Notes: generated from the letters alone by a model not told the origin. Positions 52,777-62,121 are shown, counted from the first letter of the stretch. The stretch: DNA of 64,000 bases from Streptomyces sp. HUAS ZL42 (GCF_040782645.1 NZ_CP160403.1:6979001-7043000); one strand, 5' to 3'. Translations and numbers: made by a program.

Positions 52777-55700
52777 ATGTACGCGGTCGGCAGTGAGGCG
52801 AGGTGCAGGTTGTCCGACGTGTCGGTGAACGTCCAGGCCGTCATGCTCACGGGTCTGCGGGTGGGGGAGACCGGCTTCGACGAACTCCAGCCCATGTCGA
52901 AGGCACTGCTGGTGGGCATGCTGCTGCAGCGCAGCCGCGGACTCACCCAGGAAGACAGCAAGCGCTGGGCCTGGGCTGACAGCACCGAGGCGAGCCCGCC
53001 GCTGGTGGCGAAGAAGGTCTCCGCGCTGCGGGCAGCCGGATGCAGCGTGCGCTCCGCCCGCGGCGGGGGCTCCTACCGACTCGAGGATCTCGACTTCGAC
53101 GCCGTCGACGCACACCGCTTCGTCGCGGAGTACCGCAGGGGCCGCGAGCTCGTGGTGACCGACCCGGCGGCCGCCGTCGAGGCGTGGGAGGAAGCACTTC
53201 GGCTGTGGACGCCGTACGTCCCGCTCGCGGACCGGCACTCGTACGTGCAGTGCCCCTCCGTGTTCGAGAAGTACGAGACCTCCTACCGCGATCTCGTCGC
53301 GGACCTGTGCGACGCGGTGCTCCGGCAGCCGGGCGACGACGCGCGGGGGAGGGCGGTCGAGCTCCTTGACCTGCTGGTGGAGGCGGCGCCGGAGGACGGG
53401 CGGCTGCCGCGGTTACGCGAGGCGGCGGGCGCGCCGACGCCCTTCCCGGTGCAGGCGCGCCGGGTCCCGCCGGCCGGAGCGGCGCCGTACGGTGCGGCCG
53501 AGGAGCAGTACGTGGCGGAGTACGCGCGCCGCTGCGCGATGGTCGACCCGCGCCACATCCAGCGAAGCCGGCCCATGCAGGACGTGATCGTTCCGCTCGA
53601 CGACGTGTACATCGCCCTCACCCTGGACGCACCGGATCCGGCCCCGCAGGGGTGGGGAGAGGGAGCGGACGAGTCACCGTCCGACCTCGAGTCGGACCAC
53701 CACCGCGCGCCGGACCTCGCCGGCCCGGACGGCCGTGCGGTCCTCGCGCTGGGCGCGACGGGCATGTCCGACGAGGTACCTACGCCGGGGGACGCGGCGG
53801 AACCCGGTCTCACCGACACCGCGGCCCTGCGCCCCGCTGCTGCCCCCGTCGAGTTGGTGGAACTGATCCGTGAGAAGCGATGGGCGGTCGTGCTCGGCGA
53901 CCCGGGCGCGGGCAAGTCCACACTCCTGCAGTGGCTGGCCCTCAACCATGCCAAGGCACTCGCCGCCGACCAGGAGCGGGTCCTCATCCCGGGCCATCAA
54001 CTGGGGCTCGACGTCCCCGAGGTCGACCTCGGCCCCGCCCGGCTGCCCGTCCTCGCGCGGGTCGCGGACTACGCCGAATTCCTGAGGCGGGAGGCTGACC
54101 AGGCCCCCGGCAAGGCGATCCGGCTGCTGGACTTTCTGGGGCTGCACCATGTGCTCGACGAACCGCTCGGCGGCTCGTCGGAGGAGGAGCGAGCCGCCCT
54201 GATCCGGGCCAGGCTGAACGCCGGCCGCGCGATCGTCCTGCTGGACGGCCTGGACGAGATAACAGACCGCGACCTGCGGCTCAGGGTGCGGCGCGACATC
54301 GAGACGTTCGTGGCCGATCACATCGTCGATCCGCAGAACCCGGGAGCCCTCCACCCGTGGGCGGACTCCGGTACCGGGGAGTGGTGGCGGGTCCACCAGT
54401 CGGCGCCCGCCGACTCCGGTGGCAACCAGATCGTGGTCACGAGCCGCGTCAACGGATACCGCGAGACAGCGCTCGACAGCCGCTACACGCTGGTCCGGGT
54501 CCAGCCGCTCACCCCGAAAATGATCGAGCGGTTCTGCGGGAACTGGTGCCTCGCGGTGCAACGCTTCCGCGCCCTGACCACCCACGCGCCGGACGAGGAG
54601 ATCCGGCGGCTGGCGGCCAAGGACGCCGCGAAGCTGAACGATTCCATCCGCGCCCGCCCCGGTGTCGCGCGGATCGCGTCGAACCCGCTGTTGCTGACGG
54701 TGCTGGCGACCCTGCTCAAGGGAGGCCAGCTGCCCGCTCACCGTACCGGGGTCTACGAGCAGGCCTGCCGCGCACTGGTCGAACGCCGGCAGCTCGCCTG
54801 GAGCCTGCAGGACGTCATCAGGGCCCTGGGCCCCCTCGCGCTGTGGCTGCACGAGAACCGGTCCAACGGCGTTGCGACGCTCGAGGAGGTGCGCTACTGG
54901 CTGACCGAGTCCCTGCCCCGGGTGGTGGACGGCACCGGGGACCTCTCCACCCATGTGGACGAATTCCTCGCCGCCCGAGAGGCGTCCGGGCTGCTCGTGG
55001 AGGTGTCCGAGGGCCGGTTCCGCTTCCTGCACCTCACGTTCCAGGAGTTCCTCGCGGCCTGCGAACTGACCCGCTCCCTGAGCGAGTTCCGGTCCCACCT
55101 TGAGCGGCGGCTGCACGACCACCGCTGGTTCGACGTGTCCGCCATGTCGATGGCGCTGGTGTGCCAGAACCGTCCCGACGAGATCGACGGTGTGCTGGCC
55201 GGGGTGCTGGACGCGGGTTCCGCACACGAGGACATCGTCCACCGTGACCTGTTGTTCACCGCCTACTGCCTCATCGAAATGCCGTGCAGCCTCCCGGCGC
55301 CGACACGGCGGGTCGTCGACGAACTGCTCGCCGCCGGCATGGAGGCGCAGGCACGTGGCTACCCGCAACTCACCGGACGCATACGGGAACTGCTGCGCTC
55401 GCTCCACGAAGCGTGGCCCCGCCTGCTCCTTCCACGACTGGTCGGCGCGCTGCACGATCCGGTGACCGCGGCTTTCGCCACGGACGTCTGTTCCCTGCTG
55501 GAGGTGTCGTCGCAGACGCTTCCGGAACCCGTGGCCCTTCTTGAAGGGGTGGACGCAGCGTGCCGGCGCTGGGACCGGTCGCCGAGGGCGGTTGCGATCA
55601 GGGCGGACATCACAGTGCGGCTGCGCGCCGTCGGCCATTTCGTGGACGCGCGGTTCCTGCCGATCGAGACGCTGCTTGACGAGTACGCCGACGCGACGGA

Positions 55701-58521
55701 CCTGTTGTCCCCGTGCGCTCCGCAGGTGACCGCACTGCTCAGGAGGATGGCGCGTCGGGTCGACCCGGCCGTGCAACCGGTGTTGCGCTGGTTCCTGGAC
55801 GGTGTTCGCGGACAGGCACCGCAGGCTCCGACGGATGCCGTCGACCGACTGGTGGACGCGCTCCTCGAGGAGTGCCGGTCGGCCCAGGGCGCCGACTTCG
55901 CGGCGTTGGCCGCCGTCGCCTACGATCTGGCGCCGCAGCGGGCGAAGGACTGGGTGAGCGAGGAGTTCCGGAGCGAGCGGGTCGACCTGCTGTCGGCGGC
56001 CCGGCTCCTGGTCGATCTGGTCGCGTTCTTCCCCGATCCGGGCGAACGCGACGCCTGGTTCGCCGCTCTGCCCGACACGGCCGCTCGGGCCTTGCTCCGG
56101 CAGGCCGTACCGCAGAGCCGCGCGTACCTGATGACCGCACTCGCCTGGCAACGACTACGCGCCGGCGGCTCCTCCGAGACCACCGCCGAAGCACTCGCCC
56201 TGCTGCGCCGCATGGCCGAGGAGGGCCGGTTCATAGAACTGACCCTCGACGCGATCCATGTGATGCGGTCCCTCCTGCGCTCTCGCACCGAGCGGGAGCG
56301 GCAGTCCGCGCTGTTCCTGCTGAGGTGGCTCGTGCTGCCGCCCGACCCCTCGGACGCCCTCACCGACCGGCTGGAGGAGATCGCTGTCGACGGCGAGGAC
56401 GAACTCGCCGTCCTCGCCGACATCGTGTTGGCGGCCCTGCCCGATCGCCGGCTGACCCCACGCCGCTATGACGTGGTGGCGGACGCGTTGCTGTGCAACG
56501 GGGAACGGCTGCGGCGGAAGGCCCTTTCGGGGCTCCACCTGCGGCGCGACGCAACCGGTGTTCCGGCGGAGACCCTGGGTCGGGCCACCCTGCATGAGAA
56601 GAGACTGGCCGAGGCAGGAGACCTGGTGTCGGCCGGCGCTCACGCGGCCTTCGTCCAGCGTGTCTTCAACGCCTCGTTGGAGTGGATGCTGTCCGTCGGC
56701 CGCGAACGGGTGGGCATGGACGTGCCCCGGCTGTCTTCGGAGGCGGCCGCCGAAGGGCTGCTGAGAGCCGGGGACCTGACGGACGACGAAGTGAGCCTGC
56801 TGCTGACCAGTTGTGTGTGGTTCGACAGCGCGACAGGGTCTCCGCTGGGGCTGGACCCGGCCCTGCTGCGGAGCGCGTTGGGCGCGGTGCGGGGCGCCGC
56901 CCGGGAGAGTGTGATGGCGTTGCTGGCCGCCGAGGCCGCCGTGCTCGATCGGGTCCCCTTCGTGATCGAGTCGCTCGAGAAGGCGCACGGACCGGAGTTG
57001 ACAGCCGTCGCCGTCCGTGAGTGCGCTGCCCATCTGCACCGCCACGAAGGGAACTGGTCGGCCGTGGCAGCCCTTCGGGACCTCGCGCAGACCGCTCTCG
57101 TCGAGGCCGACCAAACGAACCCGCAGGCCGCCCAGCGGCTGACCGGCGCCCTCTTCCTGCTCGACCTGGTCGAGGGGGCGGCACCGGACGCGACACTCGC
57201 CGGCCTCGCCGCACGGACACGCGGCGACACCGGTCTGGTGCAGGCTCTGGTGTGGGCGCTGTCAGGGCCGTCCGAGGCGATGGCGACCCGAAGCGGGGCG
57301 ACGGTTCATTCCCTCATCCCCGCCATCGGCGCCGCACTCGGTGCCTCGGCCCGCCGGACGGAGGCCCTCGTCCGGCACGCGGCGCAGCTGCTGGATACCT
57401 CGTCGGACGACTGGAGAGGGCGCCGGGCGGTACTGGGCCTGCTGGATGCCGCGGCGGATCGCGGGCCCGAGACCTTCGCCGCGTGCAGCCGCTCCGTGCA
57501 CCTCGCGGACCGGCTCGCCGCGGGGGCGAAGGACCGGCTGAGCTTCAGCGTCCGACGGCTCAGCCTCTGTCTCATGGCCCGGTTGGACGACAGCGATCCG
57601 TCGTTGGCGGTCCGGCTCACGGCGGAGTGCCGGGACATCGACGTCTTCCGCCAGGCCGTGTCCGAACGCCTGCAACAGCCGCCGCCTCCGGTGTGGCGTG
57701 TGGAACCGGCCGACACACACGCGGCCCTGACCGGTGAACACTTCGAAACGGCCCTGCTGGCGGGTCGCTTCGCCGTCCGGGCGAGCAGGAGTGCGGGCAG
57801 CGGGATGAGCACGGCGAACGCCGCCGAGCTGCTGGCTCTCCGCGTGCACCGACGGGATGCCCTGGCCCGGCCTCTGCTCGGCCTGCTCGATGAGTTGCTC
57901 GTCGTCGGTTCGCGCTACCCCACGTCCGCCACGGGACTGGAGCGATGGCAGAGCGAGAGCGCTCTGCTGGGTGAGCACCGCTTGTTCTACGGCAAACGGG
58001 ACTTGTGGTACGGGACCGCGCTCGACACGGACACCGTCGTAGGCCTGGTGACGTCCCGGCTGCCGTGGCTCGAATCGAAGCGCGTGACCGCGGCAGCGTC
58101 ATTTCCACCGAGATCCCACGGCTCGGACATCGGCTGGACCGACCTCGGTTTTACAGACGGTCTCTCCAGCCATGAGAAGAACCTGCTCTCCGGCGTGATC
58201 TACAACCTGGCCGAGGCACGGGTCGGTTCCCTCATTTCCCGCAAGATGGACCGCATCCAGTTCCGGCGCTTCTGGGAACTCGCCGGCGCGGACGATCAGG
58301 TATCCGCAAGGAAGCTGTTGGACTCGGCCGTACCTGACTATCCCGAGGATGCCCGTCGCGTACTCTCGTCCGTCCACGACGAGGTGAGGCAACACGCCAC
58401 GGAGCTGCTGACCCTGCTCAGACCCGCGAAGAGCGATAAGAACGGGCAGATGACCGGCGGTCGTCCAAAGAGGAACGAGAGAGGAACGCGCGGGAACAGC
58501 ACGGGAATCTCCGGCTCATAG
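52777..58521 (+). CDS. SARP-like/BTAD - NACHT NTPase - helical repeat protein
   Basis: A protein of about 1914 residues. Residues 20-100 resemble the OmpR-type winged helix of SARP regulators (LQPMSKALLVGMLLQRSRGL to RSARGGGSYRLEDLDFDAVD). Residues 118-205 resemble a bacterial transcriptional activation domain (FVAEYRRGRELV and AVEAWEEALRLWTPYVPLAD). The NACHT NTPase has Walker A GDPGAGKST near 374, Walker B IVLLDGLDEI near 485 and a VVTSRVNGY sensor, then PLLLTVLATLLKGG and RFLHLTFQEFLAACEL. About 1000 residues of HEAT-like helices complete it. The start is uncertain; I prefer ATG 52777 over a GTG at 52621, which overlaps the divergent gene. The architecture suits an immune or signalling STAND protein. 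Confidence 0.8.
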   Translation: MYAVGSEARCRLSDVSVNVQAVMLTGLRVGETGFDELQPMSKALLVGMLLQRSRGLTQEDSKRWAWADSTEASPPLVAKKVSALRAAGCSVRSARGGGSYRLEDLDFDAVDAHRFVAEYRRGRELVVTDPAAAVEAWEEALRLWTPYVPLADRHSYVQCPSVFEKYETSYRDLVADLCDAVLRQPGDDARGRAVELLDLLVEAAPEDGRLPRLREAAGAPTPFPVQARRVPPAGAAPYGAAEEQYVAEYARRCAMVDPRHIQRSRPMQDVIVPLDDVYIALTLDAPDPAPQGWGEGADESPSDLESDHHRAPDLAGPDGRAVLALGATGMSDEVPTPGDAAEPGLTDTAALRPAAAPVELVELIREKRWAVVLGDPGAGKSTLLQWLALNHAKALAADQERVLIPGHQLGLDVPEVDLGPARLPVLARVADYAEFLRREADQAPGKAIRLLDFLGLHHVLDEPLGGSSEEERAALIRARLNAGRAIVLLDGLDEITDRDLRLRVRRDIETFVADHIVDPQNPGALHPWADSGTGEWWRVHQSAPADSGGNQIVVTSRVNGYRETALDSRYTLVRVQPLTPKMIERFCGNWCLAVQRFRALTTHAPDEEIRRLAAKDAAKLNDSIRARPGVARIASNPLLLTVLATLLKGGQLPAHRTGVYEQACRALVERRQLAWSLQDVIRALGPLALWLHENRSNGVATLEEVRYWLTESLPRVVDGTGDLSTHVDEFLAAREASGLLVEVSEGRFRFLHLTFQEFLAACELTRSLSEFRSHLERRLHDHRWFDVSAMSMALVCQNRPDEIDGVLAGVLDAGSAHEDIVHRDLLFTAYCLIEMPCSLPAPTRRVVDELLAAGMEAQARGYPQLTGRIRELLRSLHEAWPRLLLPRLVGALHDPVTAAFATDVCSLLEVSSQTLPEPVALLEGVDAACRRWDRSPRAVAIRADITVRLRAVGHFVDARFLPIETLLDEYADATDLLSPCAPQVTALLRRMARRVDPAVQPVLRWFLDGVRGQAPQAPTDAVDRLVDALLEECRSAQGADFAALAAVAYDLAPQRAKDWVSEEFRSERVDLLSAARLLVDLVAFFPDPGERDAWFAALPDTAARALLRQAVPQSRAYLMTALAWQRLRAGGSSETTAEALALLRRMAEEGRFIELTLDAIHVMRSLLRSRTERERQSALFLLRWLVLPPDPSDALTDRLEEIAVDGEDELAVLADIVLAALPDRRLTPRRYDVVADALLCNGERLRRKALSGLHLRRDATGVPAETLGRATLHEKRLAEAGDLVSAGAHAAFVQRVFNASLEWMLSVGRERVGMDVPRLSSEAAAEGLLRAGDLTDDEVSLLLTSCVWFDSATGSPLGLDPALLRSALGAVRGAARESVMALLAAEAAVLDRVPFVIESLEKAHGPELTAVAVRECAAHLHRHEGNWSAVAALRDLAQTALVEADQTNPQAAQRLTGALFLLDLVEGAAPDATLAGLAARTRGDTGLVQALVWALSGPSEAMATRSGATVHSLIPAIGAALGASARRTEALVRHAAQLLDTSSDDWRGRRAVLGLLDAAADRGPETFAACSRSVHLADRLAAGAKDRLSFSVRRLSLCLMARLDDSDPSLAVRLTAECRDIDVFRQAVSERLQQPPPPVWRVEPADTHAALTGEHFETALLAGRFAVRASRSAGSGMSTANAAELLALRVHRRDALARPLLGLLDELLVVGSRYPTSATGLERWQSESALLGEHRLFYGKRDLWYGTALDTDTVVGLVTSRLPWLESKRVTAAASFPPRSHGSDIGWTDLGFTDGLSSHEKNLLSGVIYNLAEARVGSLISRKMDRIQFRRFWELAGADDQVSARKLLDSAVPDYPEDARRVLSSVHDEVRQHATELLTLLRPAKSDKNGQMTGGRPKRNERGTRGNSTGISGS

Positions 58522-58573
58522 CGTCGAACTGCTGCACCGATCGGCGGAGCAGTTCGACGAAGGAGTGGGAGAC

Positions 58574-58771
58574 ATGAAGCTTCCGGGCGAGAAGTCCATG
58601 GACTCGGTGGCTCGATTCGGCGCCTTTCTCGGCGCGATGGGTATCGGTGCGGTGCTGGTTCTCACGGGGCACGCCACCGTGGCGGAGGCGGCGAACTACG
58701 TCAGCAGCGGCGTCGTGTATCTGACGGCCGTCTCCAGCACGGGGCGGGGGCAGGAGTCGATCGGCCGCTGA
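58574..58771 (+). CDS. Small single-helix membrane protein behind the NACHT gene
   Basis: A 65-residue protein from ATG 58574 with AAGGAG upstream (a GTG at 58565 is also in frame). Charged N-terminus (KLPGEKSMDSVARF), one hydrophobic helix (GAFLGAMGIGAVLVLTGH), a second weaker hydrophobic stretch (VSSGVVYLTAVSS) and a short polar tail. It begins 52 nt after the NACHT stop on the same strand and is followed by a strong terminator, so the two form a unit. A holin-like or membrane effector role is possible but unproven; no family is recognised. Confidence 0.6.
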   Translation: MKLPGEKSMDSVARFGAFLGAMGIGAVLVLTGHATVAEAANYVSSGVVYLTAVSSTGRGQESIGR

Positions 58772-58811
58772 GACGCGTCGGCACCATCGACAAGAGACAA
58801 GTGCAGAAAGA

Positions 58812-58844
58812 GTTCGCCCCCTGGCCGGCGCTCAGGGGGCGAAC
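58812..58844 (+). terminator. Strong stem-loop closing the NACHT transcription unit
   Basis: A perfect 12-bp inverted repeat GTTCGCCCCCTG (58812-58823) / CAGGGGGCGAAC (58833-58844) with a 9-nt loop. Confidence 0.85.
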
Positions 58845-58869
58845 GTCCGTGTTGTGGAGTGCCGAAACC

Positions 58870-59089
58870 TCAGCGCTCATGGACGACCCGTCCGTCGAAC
58901 ACCGTCATCTCCACCTCGGCGTCCGTGATCGCGTGTGGGTCCAGGTCCAGCAACGGCCGGTCCAGGACGCACAGGTCCGCGACCTTGCCCGGTTCGATCG
59001 AGCCCTTCCAACTCGGCGAAGTCCTGGCGGGCCGGGTTGATGGTGTACGCGCGCGCAGGGCGTCGGCGAGGTCCACGCACATCCGCCGG
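58870..59089 (-). pseudogene. Amidohydrolase C-terminal fragment, frameshifted
   Basis: The last part reads [20 protein letters not shown] with [20 protein letters not shown] ending, the standard C-terminus of YtcJ-like amidohydrolases. Upstream the matching text [17 protein letters not shown] is in another frame, so at least one frameshift separates them. The catalytic barrel is absent. It is a relic on the minus strand. Confidence 0.65.
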
Positions 59090-59215
59090 TGCGGGCGCCC
59101 ACTTCTCCTCGATACGGCCGTACCGCCAGATCGCGATGGCCGCGGCCCAGGTGACGACGAAGAGCAGGACGACGGCGTATCCGACGCTGTTGAGGTCGAT
59201 GCCGCCGCCGGCAAG
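59090..59215 (-). pseudogene. Nickel/cobalt transporter (HoxN/NixA-type) C-terminal fragment
   Basis: The minus strand encodes [20 protein letters not shown] then [19 protein letters not shown]. This is the last transmembrane helix and the WRYGxIEEKW terminus of NiCoT permeases. Nothing else of the gene remains. It is fused directly to the amidohydrolase relic, so two deletion events are recorded in about 350 bp. Confidence 0.55.
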
Positions 59216-59256
59216 AGCTGACGCGGTGACGGGGGCGGTGTGGCTGCGCCGCCCCT

Positions 59257-59625
59257 TCACTGTCCGGCGGTGCGACCGGCGCCGAGTGAGCGCTCCGTCA
59301 CCCGTGCCAGATGCCGTGTGAACACCTCGCGTGTGTCCGGGGTCAGGGTGCGCAGGGCGACCAGGGCGGTGATGATCACGTCGCACAGTTCGGACTGGAC
59401 GTCCTCCCAGGTGTGGGTGGTGCCCTTGCGGGGGTTCCGGCCGGTCGCGCCGATCACCGCCTGGGCGACCTTGCCGACCTCCTCCGACAGTTTGAGCATG
59501 CGCAGGAGCATGCCCTCCCGGTCACCCTGCGGGCGGTTCCCGTCCAGCCAGGTCCACAGATCGTCGATGGAGGCCCACAGGTCCGGGGACGCGGGTGCCT
59601 GCGCCGGGGCGTCCTGATCGCTCAT
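59257..59625 (-). CDS. MazG-like nucleotide pyrophosphohydrolase family protein
   Basis: A 122-residue all-helical protein. The MazG-type metal site appears as LKLSEEVGKVAQAVIG (E48, E49) and, on the next helix, SELCDVIITALVAL (E79, D82). It would hydrolyse an NTP or dNTP to the monophosphate, a house-cleaning role. Its ATG at 59625 overlaps the doxX-like stop by 4 nt, so the two form an operon. The length is that of single-domain MazG-like proteins. Confidence 0.82.
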   Translation of the reverse strand: MSDQDAPAQAPASPDLWASIDDLWTWLDGNRPQGDREGMLLRMLKLSEEVGKVAQAVIGATGRNPRKGTTHTWEDVQSELCDVIITALVALRTLTPDTREVFTRHLARVTERSLGAGRTAGQ

Positions 59626-60194
59626 GCACGCAGCTTGCCATGGTGGCGGTACTCCTCGAAGAGCGCCTCCTGCTCGCCCTCCAGCGCCTTCCGCACCCGC
59701 TTGTTGCGCGCGCCCACGACCAGCGCCGTCGCCGCCGCCGTCGCGCCCAGTGCGGCCGGGACCATCCAGCCGCGGTCGAAGACGTGGCCGAACGCGTGGT
59801 CGAGGGAGAGGCGGCCGGGTCCGGCGACGGCGAGGCCGGCCGCGGCCAGGCCGAGGGTCGCGGCGTACTCGTAGCCGCCCTCCTTCGCGAAGAAGCCGTT
59901 CGGCATGTGGACCGCGGCCGCGCCGGCCATCGCGCCGGCCGCCGCCGCACCGGCCGCGGGGGTCGCAAGGCCCAGCGCCAGCAGCGTGCCGCCGCCCGTT
60001 TCGGCCAGGCCGGCCGCCGTGGCGCTCGCCTCGCCCGGCCGGTAGCCGACGGACTCCATGTACCTGCCGGTCCCCTCGATCCCGCCCCCGCCGAACCAGC
60101 CGAGCAGTTTCTGCGCGCCGTGCGCGGCCAGGACTCCGCCGGTACCCAGTCGGAGCAACAGCAGGCCCAGATCACGTCGGTCGTAAAAGGTCAC
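59622..60194 (-). CDS. DoxX family membrane protein
   Basis: A 190-residue protein from GTG 60194 with four hydrophobic helices. The N-terminus LGLLLLRLGTGGVLAAHGAQKLLGWFGGGG is the DoxX signature, followed by GTGRYMESVGYRPG, GGGTLLALGLATP, AAVHMPNGFFAKEGGYEYAA and a last helix near residues 148-165. A basic C-terminal tail (RNKRVRKALEGEQEALFEEY) is cytoplasmic. DoxX proteins are thought to act in membrane redox and stress complexes. It is operonic with the MazG-like gene and divergent from the NTF2-like gene. Confidence 0.85.
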   Translation of the reverse strand: MTFYDRRDLGLLLLRLGTGGVLAAHGAQKLLGWFGGGGIEGTGRYMESVGYRPGEASATAAGLAETGGGTLLALGLATPAAGAAAAGAMAGAAAVHMPNGFFAKEGGYEYAATLGLAAAGLAVAGPGRLSLDHAFGHVFDRGWMVPAALGATAAATALVVGARNKRVRKALEGEQEALFEEYRHHGKLRA

Positions 60195-60232
60195 GATGAC
60201 TCCCCGGACAGACAGCAGGAAACAGGTTCCCC

Positions 60233-60270
60233 TCAGGCCTGTTCAGGCCCTTTCAGGCCTCATCAGGTCC
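60233..60270. repeat. Four decamer repeats in the doxX / NTF2 divergent region
   Basis: TCAGGCC occurs at 60233, 60243 and 60253 and TCAGGTC at 60263, an exact 10-bp period (one helical turn), 39 to 76 bp before the doxX-like start. Confidence 0.75.
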
Positions 60271-60368
60271 CTCACGCGTTTCCACCGTCGCACTCCCCAC
60301 ACCCGCCGGGCCCGCCCGGGCGGCCGTTCGGGTGGCGGGCCCCGGGGAGCGGTGCAAGTCTGACCGGC

Positions 60369-60695
60369 ATGACGATTCAGACAGCCAGACTCAGCGACCC
60401 GGCCGTCCGCGCCTTCGTCACCGCCGTCAACGCCCATGACCGCGACGGCTTCCTGGAGCTGCTCACGCCCGACGCGACCATGTCGGACGACGGCGCCGAA
60501 CGCGACCTTTCCGACTGGATCGACCGGGAGATCTTCTCCTCCAACGGCCACATGGAGGTCGACAACGAGTCGAAGGGCGGACGCTCCCTCCTCGCCCACT
60601 ACCGCAACGACACCTGGGGCGAGATGCGTACGCGCTGGAACTTCGTCGTCGAGGACGACGGCCGGATCTCGCGGTTCGAGACAGGGCAGGCCTGA
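60369..60695 (+). CDS. NTF2/SnoaL-like fold protein
   Basis: A 108-residue protein from ATG 60369. The N-terminus VRAFVTAVNAHDRDGFLELLTPDATMSDDG is the classical start of SnoaL/NTF2-like cone folds, and it ends with MRTRWNFVVEDDGRISRFETGQA. Such proteins are small enzymes or ligand-binding subunits. No catalytic residues can be assigned by eye. It is divergent from the doxX-like gene and lies 53 bp before the aldo/keto reductase on the same strand. The longer open frame upstream is a shadow. Confidence 0.8.
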   Translation: MTIQTARLSDPAVRAFVTAVNAHDRDGFLELLTPDATMSDDGAERDLSDWIDREIFSSNGHMEVDNESKGGRSLLAHYRNDTWGEMRTRWNFVVEDDGRISRFETGQA

Positions 60696-60748
60696 ACTCC
60701 CGAAAGGGCTTGCCTTCGTGTGCGCTCCAACCTCTAGCGTTCCCCGGC

Positions 60749-61735
60749 ATGGAGACCAACAGGACACTGGGACGCACCGGCATCGAGGTGAGCGCCCTCG
60801 GCTTCGGCTGCTGGGCCATCGGCGGTGAGTGGCAGACGCCCGACGGACAGCCCCTGGGCTGGGGCAAGGTCGACGACGACGAGTCCGTACGGGCGATCCG
60901 GCGCGCCCTCGACCTCGGCGTGACGTTCTTCGACACGGCCGACGTCTACGGCACGGGCCACAGTGAGCGTGTCCTCGGGCGCGCGCTGGGCAAGCGGCGG
61001 GCCGACGTCGTCGTCGCGACCAAGTGGGGCAACCTCTTCGACGAGGAGACCCGCACCCTCACCGGCAGCGACGCCACACCGGCGTACGCCCGCCGCGCCC
61101 TCACGGCGTCCCTGCGCCGCCTCGACACTGACTACGTCGACCTCTACCAGCTGCACCTCTCCGACGCCGACCCCGCGCGCGCGGCCGAACTCCGCGACCT
61201 CTGCGAGGACTTCGTACGCGAAGGGCTCGTCCGCGCCTACGCGTGGAGCACCGACGACCCCGCCCGCGCCGCCGTGTTCGCCGAAGGCGCGCACTGTACG
61301 GCCGTACAGCACGCCCTGAACGTGCTTCAGGACGCACCCGAAATGATCGCGCTGTGTGAGGAGTCGGGGCTCGCGAGCATCAACCGCAGCCCGCTCGCCA
61401 TGGGGTTGCTGTCCGGGAAGCGCAGGGCGCAGGAGCCGTTGGAGGCAGGGGACATCCGCAGTCGTCCGCCGGCCTGGCTGAAGGGATTCGAGGACGGATC
61501 CGGCGCCGCCCCGGACTGGCTCGCCCGGGTGGACGCCCTCCGCGAGGTACTCACCAGCGGCGGCCGTACGCCCGCGCAGGGCGCCCTGGCCTGGATCTGG
61601 GCCCGCAGCCCACGCACGGTGCCCATCCCCGGCTTCCGCTCGGTCGCGCAGGCGGAGCAGAACGCGGCCGCGATCGCGCAAGGGCCGCTCACCGCTGAGC
61701 AGGTGGCCGAGGTGGATCGGATACTGGGGCGGTGA
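60749..61735 (+). CDS. Aldo/keto reductase
   Basis: A 328-residue NADPH-dependent oxidoreductase of the TIM-barrel AKR superfamily, from ATG 60749. The catalytic tetrad is intact: D62 and Y67 in FDTADVYG, K92 in ATKWGN and H136 in LYQLHLS. The C-terminal NADPH-binding segment reads TVPIPGFRSVAQAEQNAAA. The length is normal. It would reduce an aldehyde or ketone in the cytoplasm; the substrate is unknown. Confidence 0.93.
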   Translation: METNRTLGRTGIEVSALGFGCWAIGGEWQTPDGQPLGWGKVDDDESVRAIRRALDLGVTFFDTADVYGTGHSERVLGRALGKRRADVVVATKWGNLFDEETRTLTGSDATPAYARRALTASLRRLDTDYVDLYQLHLSDADPARAAELRDLCEDFVREGLVRAYAWSTDDPARAAVFAEGAHCTAVQHALNVLQDAPEMIALCEESGLASINRSPLAMGLLSGKRRAQEPLEAGDIRSRPPAWLKGFEDGSGAAPDWLARVDALREVLTSGGRTPAQGALAWIWARSPRTVPIPGFRSVAQAEQNAAAIAQGPLTAEQVAEVDRILGR

Positions 61736-62121
61736 GTGGCCCTGCGGGCGGGACTCGCCGACGGCGGCCGTACGCCGCTCGCGCAGGCGCGTAGGCAGGG
61801 CCGCGGCTCCGACGCGGTGTACGAGCAGGCGTGGGCACGCTGGTCGATGCGGCCCACGGGACGCATCGACGGCCGGGCCGATCTGGTGGCAGCCGCTCCA
61901 CGGTCCGGTGCGTACCTCGCGGTCCCACGCGAGATCCACCCCCAACCCGGTGCCGTGGAACGACTGCCCTCCCCCCTCGGTATGGCTTTGCGGAACTTCT
62001 GCGCCTCAAGTGTGAAGCTCTTGTGGAGGAGAGTCGAGCATATGCCCCCTACCGGCCGCAATGGTGCGGACTCGGAAATTCCGCTTGTGCAGGTTGAGAA
62101 GTTGACGACCGCGAACCGGCG
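61736..62121. other. Intergenic region with a possible truncated gene start
   Basis: No complete gene. The clearest coding sign is an ATG at 62042 behind a strong GGAGGAGAG ribosome site. It opens MPPTGRNGADSEIPLVQVEK and then runs antisense into the SDR gene, so it may be the head of a truncated gene. There is no strong stem-loop after the aldo/keto reductase. Confidence 0.35.

Noticed and set aside
53674..56151. An 825-codon minus-strand open frame opposite the NACHT gene
   Set aside because: It is an antisense shadow; the plus strand has clear Walker motifs and proper codon bias.
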